A stretch of 64,000 nt of DNA from Hyaloperonospora brassicae (lineage: Eukaryota; Oomycota; Peronosporomycetes; Peronosporales; Peronosporaceae), in the NCBI GenBank assembly GCA_947650285.1, contig CANTFL010000479.1:62001-126000 (forward strand). The letters run 5' to 3'. Of the stretch, positions 11,046-27,813 are shown piece by piece; position 1 is the first letter of the stretch, and every line of letters begins with the position of its first letter. The notes below the pieces were generated by a model, which was not told where the DNA came from, searched no databases, and was given only the letters and a program-made list of their open reading frames with translations. Both the position numbers and the translations under genes were made by a program.

Positions 11046-11753
11046 GATCCATTGCATAACGTTTGGCCTTTGTATGATGATATTTGTCGCTCAATGTGCC
11101 GCGGTTCTACGCCATATTACGTAAAGCCAGAAAAGTATGTTGTTGCATCCTCGACCATGCTGGCATTTCATTCATGTGTTAACATCATGTCTTTATCAAA
11201 TTGCTTTTAGTCTCAGACATCAATACACATGCCTTTACGTAATGCTAGTAATTATCGATAACGAAAATGTAGATTGTTGGGTGTGCTTAACTATTAATTT
11301 AAGACATAAGTTGACCATTACATCTTTTTGTTCACTTGCGTCACATTCCCATCGAGGGTCTCGAAAACGATTATGGCTGTTGCTCGCTGAGGTGCAGTCT
11401 ATAGAATTAATTACCTTACGTCAATTGGGCCTTATGTCATGAATTAAATCTATACCCGCTGTATGTCGCTTAATTTTCCAACTTCACATTATCTAGGATC
11501 TTCTGCTAGACACTCACGTCTTCAAGACCATCTGTAACGGCACAATTCGCGATAACAATCTTCTTGCTTGCTACTCGATTTCTTTGGTGCCTGTGGAATT
11601 GCCAGTACATGAGAGTCTACAACTTTGAATAAAAAAGGAATTCTGATTGTTCATGGATGATCTCAGATCGATTATGTAAATGGATCAAAAAATTTAAATG
11701 AGTAGCGCACGCCATTAAGAAGCATTGACATAGTGCTAAGCTAGTTCAAGGAG
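11046..11753. other. AT-rich non-coding stretch
   Basis: No supportable gene was seen. The only open stretches are short and have no similarity that I recognise. It separates the gypsy element from the solo LTR at 11759. Confidence 0.6.
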
Positions 11754-11758
11754 GTTAC

Positions 11759-12201
11759 TGTAACAAGGCACCGACGTCTACGTAATGGTCAGCCAGTACT
11801 GAGTTTACTATCACTGACTGTAGTGATAGTCAGTGCCCAGCTAGGTGTAGAACTACACAGAGGAAGATAGAACGAATAAGGTGAAAGACTCTTGTCGTAG
11901 AAAAAATAAAACTGTTATTTAATATAGTTAAGTCCTATAACTCTTGTATCTCTGTTTGTCCTGACTTTATTATACTAGTGTAACTATTTGTATGATGACG
12001 TCTACTCACCACTCATTGCGCGCGTCTAGCAGCGATTGTTGGGTTGATATAATCACGACATCAACCAATGAGTAGACCCTTCGGTCATCTTCAACAATAT
12101 CATCATGCTCTTGATATTGTTGAAAGAATATTCAACGTAATATTCTCGGTTGTCAATTTCTTCTTAAAGACAATTTTCATTTAACAGGCTACCCCGTTAC
12201 A
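11759..12201. repeat. solo LTR with 5 bp target duplication
   Basis: The 443 bp segment begins TGTAAC and ends GTTACA, so it has inverted TG...CA termini. It is flanked on both sides by the same five bases GTTAC (11754-11758 and 12202-12206). This is the footprint of LTR-LTR recombination of an inserted retrotransposon. Its sequence resembles the LTR-like block at 25821-26295 (for example the GCGCGTC-AGCAGC core and the ACATCAACCA segment), so both belong to one family. Confidence 0.85.
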
Positions 12202-12206
12202 GTTAC

Positions 12207-15200
12207 AGCCTGCTTTCGACGAATGTCTTTAATTTAATGACGAAGTAGACAACTTGCGTATTAAGTGATACAATATATAAATTTTCAACCTTATCTGAAG
12301 TGGCATTTACTCCATCAGCGATACTCTAATCTTGGCTTCCATTACCCATGCTATATAGTGCCATGAAACCCTTCATACGCGTAATGAAATGCTCATTGAG
12401 GTATGTGTCGATACACTAAGAAAAAGAGCCACAAAGCTTTTTAGGGTAGCTCAACCATCGTCACTTCTCCTGTTCATTCTTTACGATCTCCACTTGAACT
12501 TGATTTTACCTTTTGGTGATCTAGAACAAGCACGTCCAAAAGCTTTATTACACTACTCCTCAATATATTGTTTCAATTGAATTTTAGAATTTTACGCTTA
12601 AAATTACCCCGCTAAAATATAAAAAGGCATCTTTTCTCTTTATAGAGTCAGCTTCTGGTAGATACTAAGTCTATTCATCTAATATAATTTTCGTGCTGCC
12701 TTGCGTACTCAGAACTTTTTTGCATAGAATCTTATTTAATTTTGCTCATTCGATTGCCCACCGATTCCTAATTTTTGCGTATTTGTAAAGATTATTTTCC
12801 GAAGCAACTTTGACGCGTACTTTGTCATACAAACACAAACAATACCGTTCACCGGCATCTGTCTTTGTACACCTGTGAAAAATGACTTCGCTACAATAAC
12901 TTTTTAACATCTGCATGCTATTTACAATAGAGGTTAACTTTGTGCGTCATGCTATAATGCTGTATATCCTGGATAGAGAAAATATTTAGTAAACCTTTAT
13001 ATATTATCTCAATTAATCCAATTTCTATAAAATAACGGACTTAGCGATGTGACGGAAGCGTCGTCATAGAGATGCTTGATACGCTATTGCATCTGGACCA
13101 TCACAATTTAACTCTAGTGTAAGTTCTAAAATGCATTGAAATGCATATATCAAATTTACATGTAAAAAAGAAGATTTTACATGTAAAAATGATATTACTA
13201 TTTTTAAAAAATGTCGTACTTGATTATTATACTTTCTCAAATTTTCTTAGTAAAGCAATTTTGGCAAATCTATTCTCTTACTAAATTAGATAAATATTTT
13301 TTGTGTTTTAAAAACCGTACAGTGTACGTGAAGGTTCAAGGCAAATACCCGCACTGTGTCTTGGAAGGTAGATTATACTGTGCCAGTACAAGCGGAGGGT
13401 ATCCCCTTTGCGAGTGACACCATACATTCCTTTTGTAACGGGGCAGCCTACTGGAAATGTTTTGAGAGATATGAAATAAAGAATTTTTTTTAATTTTTTT
13501 TAAAATCAATGGGGGTGTTTTGGGGGAAAGTTTTCCAAGGGATGGGGGGGGGGGTTTTAGGCCCCCATCTCGCTGGTAATATTTGCATGTCGGCCTGTAA
13601 GCAATACTCATTCTTCGCCGGCATAGCAGGATACACCTTGCCCTGATAGATAGAAATGAGTCCCCCATAATTTTGTGCCGGTTCCCGTCATCATGACTTG
13701 CTTTGACGAACAAAAAAGCAACTTTTTGATTGATGTGTGATCTTGGCCAGCCTCTTTCTTTTTATCAATCTCCGCTGTATCCTAGCTTCCGTTCAGGCAA
13801 TCACGGCCGAAGCTTATCTATATAAATAAGCGTTCCAAGAATACGTTTTATCAAAGCATTATTGTAATATTTTAATTTTCTCCAAATCCATCAGGTAGGT
13901 GTTCACTGAAGGCATCTTTCTATCTTTCTATCTTTCTCCGTCGCTGTTGAAACCGACAATAACGACGTGTGTGGTCTTGTGTGTCGTAGCGGTCGTGCTA
14001 AACGCGTAGACCATGCGTGGTGAAGCTTATAAACATGACAGAACCCCGCACTAAACGACATCTCTAACAACTTGAAGTCCATAAAGTATATGTGATACTA
14101 AGTGGAGAACTACTCGCCCAACAGATCCTGTGCCGTGTCACCTTATCTCATTCCTACATCTCTGTCTTTTCGCTCCGTTCATCCTAACATCTTTGTTCTT
14201 TACTACAACTAAAGTCGTGCGTTGCATCCACCAGCATCTATACGTAAAGAATACATCTGAAAGTATGCATGTGAAGGTTAAGTGCAAATGCTTTCTGTAC
14301 CACGCCTTCACATGCCCGGCAGCCTTGAAGGTGCGGAACCTTATACCATTTACATTTTGGTGGATCTCGCTTTACGTATTAGGCAATAAAGTCGATGTTA
14401 AAAGCCCTGTGGTATTGTCATTGTTTCTTCTCTCAGTAGCCATTTGCAAAGTCAGGCATAAGCTCACGGCCGAGCGTTTCAGTTTACTTCGTGCATCACG
14501 TTCAAATCAATTCTTACCTACATCGTCGATACGGGCAACACCCTCTCGTTGTATCGACATTCGGATTTAGAACATTATTTCATCGCTGATGTACCGAATG
14601 CCACCAGATGTCTTGATGGCGAAACGTACCAAGATTCACGCTCTGAGTTTTTGGACAAAACAACAACGCCACTTTTGGGTAGAAGCGAAGAGCGTCGTCA
14701 ATTCTCCGCTATAGGCTGCTGTCGCCACAGGCTCTCCGTAATGCAAATTTGGTGCGATACTTGATCGATATGGGGTGTAATCTTACGCGTAGCAAGTGTG
14801 TATTTGCATTAGGGAATGTACATCACCACAACAACTCGATTCATCCTTTACATCCTGCACACGAGTAAGCCTCGCACCCATATCTTACAAAGGCGGCTAC
14901 AAAAGGTTTATAAATTATGTTAACGCACACGCACAAATCACAAACGCTCATGTACACTAAAGAACACAACACGTTGCGTTGGGTTTGTCTATCTAGCGTA
15001 CACCATATGGTGTGTACCTAAAGTGCATAAATAGACGTCGAGGGTGATAAAAACGAAGTGTACGGACGTGATGATTTGGAAAGTATTGATAAAATTTCAA
15101 TAACAACGTATTGGTCAACAGAATTTAAGCCCCCGCCCCTTGTTGCTCATACGTTTTTGCCGGGTCTACCCGGCTGGCGAAAAAACTAGCAGAAATATGC

Positions 15201-15597
15201 CTTTTGAACTCGCCTTTTCGCTCGACATGTTGAGCGCCGGATCTCGCTCATTTCGGAGCCTTGTCGTACAACCGGCTTGGTTATAGTAGCGACGCGGCAA
15301 ATATCCTATGTATGACCTTGACTCCCGGCCAGTTTGTGGATTTCTGTTTTATGGTATGTTTCGCTGTGACGGCAGCAATTTGCATACCGCTGATGTGAAC
15401 GTGAATCTCTCTTAGGTTAATCAGTGCAGATTAATAGTTGCGGCGGCCGCGTACGGACAACTATCGGTACTCACACAAATCTTTGACCTACAATACATCG
15501 TCGGTACCAGTATTGCTTCGATTCGATATTAGGATTGCACACCAATGACCAGAGCACAACACTGGCTGGATAAATGTGAACAGCAGTATCGCCCGAA
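12207..15597. other. AT-rich non-coding stretch
   Basis: Nothing convincingly coding was seen. 13485-13560 has long T runs and a run of at least twelve G. 13917-13940 has a short TATCTTTC repeat. 14990-15020 has the palindrome-like GCGTACACCATATGGTGTGTAC region, and 15160-15185 a GCCGGGTCTACCCGGC hairpin. An open stretch at 14130-14570 has no recognisable features and unfavourable composition. Confidence 0.5.
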
Positions 15598-15777
15598 TCA
15601 AGGACCTAATCGTGTCAGCAGCCTGATCCATACACTTTTCCTCTTGAGCTTTTGACTTTGTTCTGCATTAGCTTGACACAAACTTCCTTCTCCACTAGCA
15701 GCGTCATGCACATTGATCTGCACATCAGCAAGTGTTTCGTAGATGACGGCTAGAGCCATTGTGGCGACAAAAGACAT
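15598..15777 (-). CDS. possible small secreted peptide (59 aa)
   Basis: An ATG at 15777 opens 59 codons to a TGA at 15598. The N-terminus MSFVATMALAVIYETLADVQ has a short hydrophobic core compatible with a weak signal peptide. The mature part has one Cys, is basic near the end (QKLKRKSVWIRLLTRLGP) and lacks an RXLR motif. There are no neighbours within 400 bp. It could be a small effector-like peptide, a remnant first exon, or a chance ORF. Length alone does not distinguish these. Confidence 0.25.
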   Translation of the reverse strand: MSFVATMALAVIYETLADVQINVHDAASGEGSLCQANAEQSQKLKRKSVWIRLLTRLGP

Positions 15778-16261
15778 GATGGGATATTATGTTTGGACAG
15801 GTTTGAAATTAAAAAAACAAAGGCCCGAATATTTGGGTCATCGGAATGTATGAAAATGGACAAGAGTACGTTACAAAGCCTGGTTGACCCTTTTGTCTTG
15901 TGCTTGCTTTCCTTTATATCAGCCAATCAACGGTCAGCATTTTATTTCTACCGATGAAATGGTGTGGGGATAGTCAAACGCGGGTGCGGCGAGATTTTCT
16001 ATTTTCTGCTTTGTCGTTCCCACAAGTATAAGTGTAAGTTCGACCAAAACACATACAGCACGTGAACACACGATTATTATGTTCGAGCAATCGTAAACGG
16101 TACCGTTTTTAACGACACAAACAGACACACAACGTACGTCGATAAAAACTGGTGCTAGTAGAGCTGTAAGACGATTGTTATAGACGGCATAGCATGATCA
16201 GGACATGTGGTCGGCCGACTCTATAGCAGAGACCCCAACAAAAACTTGTTCCACCATCAGC

Positions 16262-18098
16262 TTATATTTCCACATCAAACAAAGATGGAAATGATCCGCA
16301 GCTTGGAATCGACTGCCTAAAACTACAGTCCACAGTCAAATCCTCACACTTGGCACAATCGCTTGGTACTTCTTCTTTGGTCAGGAACAACGCGTCACTG
16401 TCCAGCTGATCGAACGTCGACACAGTTGGCGCAATGCGCGTCGAAGTAGGTACGCAGATCGGGGAATCTGCCCTAGGTGCAGGCGGAGACGGACTTGTCA
16501 TGCACGATTCCCACTTCGTGAGCATTGACTGCTGACCGACGTCACTCAGAGGAGCACTATCAGCCGTTGCTCGCACCGTGTCATCCATACGATCGAACGC
16601 TTGTACCATATTAGCAGTCGCTCGCACCGTCTCATCCATAACATCGAGCACGCAAGTAGAGTCTGCCGTGACCACAGACGGAGACGAATTCGTGATGCAC
16701 GTTCCCCACTCCGAGAGCATCGACCGCTGAGCGACTTCACCCAAAGATTCGCTTCGGGCGCTTCCAGTCGTCGCCTGAATTCCGCCACCCCATATATCGT
16801 ATAGCGAATCAAATATGAGCTCATCCAAGCCGAAAGGAGGTTGCGCAGGGGACGTGGGATCTGACAGCAGGTCGCTGCTTGCGGAACGATACAAATCGTC
16901 ATCACTTGCATGCCACGTTGCCATCAAGTGCTGGAACGAATGATGAGGCTGCGTCTCGATAATGTCCATCTCGGAACCACTTAACGAGAAGTTGCTCAAT
17001 CCGTAAGGGCCCATTCCCATCGGATCCAACACGTTCTCAATCACGGCTTGAGCTTTCAGTACACCTTCTTGGTATGATCGGGTACAGGAAGTCGTCAGGT
17101 CAAAATTGTCGACGCTGGACACGCAGTCGGGAGACAACGCCCCGCGATCGTCTCCCGAAATGGCCGACAAACCAGTGCAAATCTTTGCACCAGACGCGTC
17201 ACAACCCGGGACAGATACTGGACAATTGACTGAAGCGCTGAGCGGAGACATGTGGGATGCGATCGTCGTGTCCGTTGCACACACTAGATCCGCTTCCTTT
17301 GCCGCTTTCTCCTCATCACCACAAACAGAGGCATCAACGCTCGGTGATGTCACGCTTTCCTTCTCCTTTTTCAATGACTTGGCCTTGCGGGGTTGTTTCC
17401 TCGACTTGGCTCGATTGGACTTTGGTAAATCCCCACGGGATGAAGCGTCGTCGCCCTCACGTGCGCGCTTGCCCAAGGACTTAAGCGAAGAATGCCAATG
17501 ATTTTTCACGCTGTTGTCCGTCCTGCCAGGAAGCGCAGCAGTGATCTTGGCCCAACAGTTACCCAATTGAGCCTGCAATCGTAAAATAATCTCGTTTTCC
17601 TCTTCAGTCCAGGGCGTCTTTTTGATAGATGGATTCAACTGGTTGTGCCATCTACAAGACATGACAGAACATTATTAGCTGGTCGTTACATCCCGCTTGC
17701 CAACACGTCGTTCATCTACACTGCAATGCTCACCGTTCTCGACATTGCTTGCCATTTCGGTCTTTCAAGTATGAAGCAATCACCGACCATTTGCTCGCCC
17801 CATACTTCTTCACCAAGCGCATCATCTCCGAGTCTTCCTCATCGGTCCAAGGTCGTTTTACGACCGTGTCAAGACCTTGGAGCATATTCCATCGCTTGCT
17901 GCACTCGGCAGGGGACCGGTGTTCCATGCGGCTCGAGATTGCCTTCCAGTTTTTGCCTCCAAACTGGCACACGCCATCACGAAGCAATGAATCCTTCACA
18001 ACCGTATCACACAGAGCAACAACGCGTTAGGCACAGCTTCTCGTTGCAACAGCTTCTTCCAGCTTTGTATGTACTTCTTCCAGCGTCCAACTCAGCAT
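16262..18098 (-). CDS. R1R2R3 Myb transcription factor
   Basis: Three exons on the minus strand: 18098-18075, 17993-17734 and 17651-16262 (557 aa). Introns of 81 bp (GTACAT...GTGAAG) and 82 bp (GTGAGC...TTGTAG) restore the Myb frame exactly. The first exon is only eight codons (MLSWTLEE) and splits repeat R1. R1 (residues about 3-45), R2 (about 54-98) and R3 (about 106-150) each show the three regularly spaced Trp residues, including RPWTDEED, CRERWHNQL, TPWTEEEN and SVKNHWHSSL. A Lys/Arg-rich stretch just after R3 (about residues 155-195) is a likely nuclear localisation signal. The remaining 350 residues are acidic and Ser-rich, as in activation domains. R1R2R3 proteins bind DNA and often act in the cell cycle or development. 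The specific target is unknown. Confidence 0.9.
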
Positions 18099-18245
18099 TT
18101 CATTGCTGCGAACACACAAAACGTACGTGAGTGAATTCGACTATGCGGTCCAGCCCTCGACTAGTTAGTTGCCACCGTCACTCACATTTTTACACTTTTT
18201 CGGCGCTGGTAAGGAGAGTGGCGCAGCTCCATCATAATATGGCAG

Positions 18246-18470
18246 TTAATTCTTCAGCTCGCACAGCGCGAAATGACTTGTGATGGTCGGGAAATCTTCA
18301 AAAAAGTTGCTGGATGAGCGACCTTGCGTCGCCATGATAAGTCGGGAATCTGAGACTTGCATTGACACGCCACAAAACTGAGAGACTCGCTTCCTTTCCC
18401 TAGAAATCGCGTCAACGAAATCTGGGAACAGTCTTCGCCGTCTCATCATTACGTAGCGTGCACCAGCCAT
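18246..18470 (-). CDS. small ORF, hypothetical (74 aa) or downstream exon
   Basis: An ATG at 18470 opens 74 codons starting MAGARYVMMRRRRLF. It lies between the LRR gene and the Myb gene on the same strand. Its N-terminus is basic and no domain is recognised. It could be a short independent gene, a last exon of the LRR gene, or chance. Confidence 0.25.
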   Translation of the reverse strand: MAGARYVMMRRRRLFPDFVDAISRERKRVSQFCGVSMQVSDSRLIMATQGRSSSNFFEDFPTITSHFALCELKN

Positions 18471-18477
18471 TATTGTT

Positions 18478-20363
18478 TCAATGGACGTTGAAGTCTAGAT
18501 GCGGCAAAAATATTGCAACGTCGTGTCCCATCACTTCGGGAACGTATGAGGAAAAGGCCGTAACACGTATATTGTGCACAACAATCCTCGTATTAGTATC
18601 GAACTGAAAGGCCTGTGAGGAGAGGGTGCCCAGTGACGATCAAATTGTCGCGCGAGTGACAAGTAAGATAGCGGGCTGTGATCTTCACATACACAGCGCA
18701 CAACAATCGCATACACTTAGACAGTGCATCTCAGATGAAACAGTGACATGCCACGGAAAGCAAACCTGCGTGCAACCCCAGAGCACCAACGAGCCGAGAT
18801 TGTCAGCCCCATCGGTCAAGACGCCTAGCGCATCCTCGCTAATATTCCGGCAGAACGAAATATCGAGTGTTGTCAAACTGGATGCACAATGCTCCAGCAA
18901 GGCCGTCATCGTGGCATCCGTGGCTTGCTGCATGCAGCACAATAGAAGAAAGCGCAACGACCCATGAGACCACCACCAACAAATCAACTCGCACGTGAGC
19001 TACAGTAGCAGCTTACCGACACGCTAGACATTTCGAGCGTTTCAAGATACGCTTGGGCACCCAACGCAATGTGCTGAAAGGCCGCGTCTGTCAGCTCCAA
19101 GCAGCAGCGCATGGAAACTCGACGAAGGGCGTGGCCATGTTCCCGGACTGGTTCAAAGCACCCGTCGGTGATCCGATGCAAGTCTGACACATCCAGCACT
19201 TTAAGTCCCCGACAAGCGTTAAGAATCCCTTTGACCGCCGTGTCTGTCAGTTGCGAACATCTTGCCAAGGAAACTTCCTCCAGCTCCGGCAAACTCTGTG
19301 CCAACGAGACGAAAAACGCGTCCGACACGCGCTCCAATTGGTTCAATTTCAACTTCCTCAGCTGCTTCATGCACTTCAGCGAGGCTAAACTTGCGTCGTC
19401 CAACTGCGGACACTCGGACAGCGTCAGCGAGTGCAACTGCTGCAGTTCACCAAAGCAATCGATCGATTGCTTGGTGATGCGCTGATTGCACGAGAGCTCC
19501 AGCGAATCGAGCGACGGCGCACAGCGTCGCACGAGGTCTTGGCATCCTGCGTCCGAAAGCCGGTAGCATCCCTGCAACTGGAGCTCTTCCACCGTGTTCA
19601 GCGCAGGTCCGAGTTCCTGAATGACGCTGTCCGAGACGCATCGGCCACAGAGTCCGAGGCGCAGCACCGTGAGCACTAATTTAGTAGCACTTGCATCAGT
19701 GCACTGCGTCAGCGCCTGCACCAGCGACTCCTCGTCAATGTGCGAGCAGTCGGGAATGTCGATCTCCGTGACGCCTGGAAAGATAAACAAGGGCAGGACG
19801 TGTGGCAGAAGCTTCCGGCGCTCGACGACCGCTCGGGCGACTTGGTGGCGCGCACTGGCGTCGATGTACGCGAGCGTCGGCAGCTGCTCGACATGGGCCG
19901 CCAGGCTGTTGAGCGCAATGTCCTTGAGCTTGTGGACCACGTCGTTTGCCGTCAACACAGACGCCCGGGGCGCGCGCTGTGGCCGCCACACGACGACGTG
20001 TTCGGGCGCCAAGTGACGCTGCTGCAGCTGCTCGACGTCTTGGCGCTGCTTGCGCGCGTCTTGCGCTGCCTGGCGGTTGTCCCGGAGCTGCCGCGCGGTT
20101 GCAAAGTAGCCTGGCCACGCTTCCTTGTCGTCGGCGGCCGGTCGAGCGGCGCTGGACGGCCGTTCGCCAGTGGCAAAGTACAGCGCGCGCTCTCTCGAGA
20201 CGCCGGCGGTGCTGCTGCTGCTGCGGCGGCTATTGACGACGTCGTGGACAGCGGCGGGTGGAGATGCGGCGACGTCACTGTCGGGAGAGGACGGGGCACT
20301 GGAACGGCTGCGAGTAGAGCGCGGAGACGCTGGAGGAGGAGGCGCGCGGCACTTGCGCTTCAT
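18478..20363 (-). CDS. Rad7/AMN1-like leucine-rich repeat protein
   Basis: Exon 1 is 20363-19017 (449 codons) and begins MKRKCRAPPPP with a Ser/Pro-rich, low-complexity N-terminus. Exon 2 starts at 18927 after an 89 bp intron (GTAAGC...ATGCAG). It continues in frame with QATDATMTALLEHC and LDISFCRNISEDAL. From about residue 195 there are cysteine-containing LRRs (PDCSHIDEESL, LGLCGRCVSD, LQGCYRLSDAG, LSCNQRIT, LARCSQLTDTAV). A Rad7-like segment (LPHVLPLFIFPGVTEIDI) precedes them. Such proteins act as substrate receptors or in nucleotide-excision repair; the exact role here is inferred only. The 3' end is uncertain. A donor at 18765 and acceptor at 18613 would add 44 codons to TGA at 18478, otherwise reading stops at 18685. 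Confidence 0.8.
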
Positions 20364-20414
20364 GGTGTGGAATCGACAGTGATAATGGCGGGAGGGGAAC
20401 AGTGCGCGGTGATT

Positions 20415-24932
<4,518 letters not shown>

Positions 24933-25815
24933 CGTCGATCAGCGCCGTGTTCCCACTATCGTGGCGGGAACAACGACCATGTCGTTCAGCTTATGTATTT
25001 GAATAAATTGTTAATTCTATTAAGGTCCTAACTACATGATATACGGGCGCATAGCTGCAATAAATATTGTTACTTGCCGTGTGTGCCTCAAATTTAAACG
25101 ATCACCTGTATTTATATAAATGCGTTAGGTACGGACGGATATTGCACAAAGAATGTGGCAACGATTATAATCCGACCCATTCTGACTTGACTTCTGACAC
25201 TGTCTGATCAGGTTCGTACTGCCCGGTGAAAATTTTAAATTTATTGATCGATCACATGTTGATTTTACAGATATGCAAATAACATAACTTTGCAATATTC
25301 TAAGTTATCCGCTGATCTGTGCGATCAGTATCGAACTATCATGCATTTGCACAAAACAATTTTTTTCTTGAAAACAGCGGATAAACTCAATGCCCGGCAG
25401 ATTTTACTCAGATAATGCAACATTGGTGTTCGTAAATTGGTCGATGCAGACGAAGGACCTTGCTTGTGAGAAGTTTAGTGCAGTGCAATGTAGACGATAT
25501 GTAGTACGCCTGGTTGGTATGTTTGACTTCGCCGCCACGCTTCCTAGCGTCTGTAAGGACTCCCACATAATATGATCAAAAAGGTTCACATGCATATTTA
25601 TTGTGCGTGGTTAACCTCCAAAAATAAGAATAAAAGTAGACTAACAATTCTGATGTGTTTTCGATCTTTCACGTCGTTGCTACGCAAAACTTACTTTACA
25701 ACATTTTACCATGTGTGGCTCATCAATTAATCATTAGGTACTTGCTTTCGGCCTACTAAATGTTGGATGTACAAATCGTTCCAGCATTACTCTCATTAAG
25801 GTTAAGCTGGAACTG
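24933..25815. other. AT-rich non-coding stretch
   Basis: No supportable gene was seen. Open stretches at 25390-25595 on both strands are shadows of each other and lack features. Confidence 0.55.
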
Positions 25816-25820
25816 ATTTG

Positions 25821-26295
25821 TGAAACGCTAGTTCCGTAACGGAACACGCTATTACAGATGACAGGTAAGACCTTGTGTGAACCGAGCACATGGCTACGTA
25901 CATCCGACGCCACGTACAAGTGGCGTGAGGAAGTGCGAGAAAGTAGACATAGTTAGAAAGCTCTGTCCAGGGAAGAGTAGAACTGTATTAAATATAGTTA
26001 TGTATCTTTGAAAATTCATTTTTGTCTACATCAAACCAATTAAACTACAATCCCTTATGTGTGTGATTTGCTCACCTTCCATTGAGCGCGTCAAGCAGCC
26101 TTTGGTGGTATTATATAATTGATGTAGCGTCTACATCAACCACTTAGTGGAGCAACCAAGAATATTACCCTCGGGAGAAATATTCTGCCAGCATTATCTC
26201 TTCTCGAGTAAAGTTAATTGAATATTATATTAGAAACAATTAATTTAATCGATACATTCATGTCAATTCTTATAAAACAGACTCACCCCGTTTCA
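25821..26295. repeat. LTR-like block, same family as 11759-12201
   Basis: The 475 bp segment has inverted ends TGAAAC and GTTTCA. It shares internal landmarks with the solo LTR at 11759: TTAAATATAGTTA, a GAGCGCGTC-AGCAG core, CTACATCAACCA and a terminal CACCCCGTT segment. No matching 5 bp flanks are evident (ATTTG versus ACTTT), so the ends or the flank have changed. It is probably a solo LTR. Confidence 0.6.
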
Positions 26296-26745
26296 ACTTT
26301 CGTCAATGTGAGCATACCTAAATATATAAATATTGTTTTCTTTTTTATTGATAGAATTACACCATTGCCAAATATTTTACAATTTGTATAAAAAGAATGA
26401 TACAATAGAGGTAGAAGCCCTGATAAGTCATAGAAACATTTGTTTAGTAAAGTGCAGATGTGTTTACCCTGCATTTATTGTCAGTAAAAATTAAGTATGT
26501 ATGGCGTGCGGGCTTTACATAGGATATCTTGAGAATTGTCTAATGTATAACACATATCAAAAGATTGTTTAAAACGAGAAAATGTCTTTATAACATTAAG
26601 TTTAAAAATAAATAAGATAATATAAAAATCATTTCTTAATTGTACAAATAAAATTAATCCTGTTATGATTAAAAAATAAAATTAATTTGTTTAGATAGTA
26701 TATAAATAAAAAGAGTTTTTGTAACATGTGTATCAAAAATAAATT

Positions 26746-27784
26746 TTTCGCAAGATGTGATACAAGGTAGGTTATATAAGACATATATTTAATTTATAAC
26801 GATCAAAAGGAATGCTATCGTAAATGTAAACAGTGTGGTACATCGGGACACAACAAGGCTACATGCCGCTGGTATTAACGTTAGACTTCCGAGATATTAC
26901 ACCGTAACGCTATGTTTTGGTCTAACTTGTATATAGCTGAATTTATATTATAAAGATACCCCATACTTTACATTTATTACAATAATGTTAGGCGCCGAGC
27001 AAAAGTAAATGCGGCAACGACTTTTGAATAAACGGCTCAAGCGATCGCGGCGGATACGCCTGATGCTTTTCTCGGTCGTTAAAGTAATGGTTAAACTGAT
27101 CCCGTACGAGCTGCAAGTCCTTCATATTGGCATCCCACAGACTTGCTTGCGTAAGAACGAGTACGCCGGAGTCATGTTCACGTTCGTATGTTTTCCGAGC
27201 TTATCGACGCGATTTCCACAAGCTAAACGCGACAGATACTCGTCACATTCCTTGTGCCACGTCGAAATATGCACACTCGACGTCGGGGGCTTCAATGGTG
27301 TCACTTTAAACCATAGAAAGCGTCCATTCGGTCGATCGATCGATATGACTTGTCCAACTTCATCCACTCGCCCTCTTGTTCGCTGCCAATACAATGCTGC
27401 GTGGTCCCGTGCGAGGACTCAGAATAAGAATCAGACTTATAAGATGCCGTCTTTGAATTCGGTGATGAGATTTTGTATTAGATAAAGGTGTTGGGCGAAA
27501 CTTCAGCTGTCACACCCTTGACTGTCGTGACGCGGTGAAAGCCTCCGCCCGCTGCTAGTGCATTGCCATACATCACTTCTAATTCGGTAAAGAACTCGCA
27601 GTGTACTTTAGCAGTAAGCGCCTCCCCCGTCTTCTCGGGCGGAATCAGATGATGGTAGCCAGATGCACCCTGTCAATACTTGATCAAACAAACAGTAACT
27701 TGGGCCATAAGATAGCTTTCAATTTGATCGTTGTCATTCAATTTATATTTTTTGTATAAATACCTTGTATCACATCTTGCGAAA
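26746..27784 (+). mobile_element. 1.04 kb terminal-inverted-repeat element
   Basis: Perfect 24 bp inverted repeats lie at 26746-26769 and 27761-27784, starting TTTCGCAAGATGTGATACAA in the outward-to-inward direction. A second, 20 bp copy of the right end lies at 27794-27813. Inside, 26840-26877 encodes a CCHC zinc knuckle ending in a stop (CKQCGTSGHNKATC). A minus-strand open region spans 27394-27000. The size and missing transposase suggest a non-autonomous DNA transposon. No target duplication was identified, so the superfamily is open. A MULE-like origin would fit a C-terminal zinc knuckle. Confidence 0.65.
26821..26877 (+). pseudogene. zinc-knuckle fragment
   Basis: A short open piece encodes DQKECYRKCKQCGTSGHNKA followed by TCRWY and a stop. 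This is a complete CX2CX4HX4C knuckle. Such knuckles sit at the C-terminus of gag proteins and of many transposases. Only the C-terminal fragment is present. Confidence 0.6.
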
Positions 27785-27813
27785 TTTTCGTTTTTGTATC
27801 ACATCTTGCGAAA

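Noticed and set aside
13336..13713. 125-codon minus-strand open frame
   Set aside because: It runs through long G and T homopolymers and has no recognisable domain; chance ORF in AT-rich DNA.
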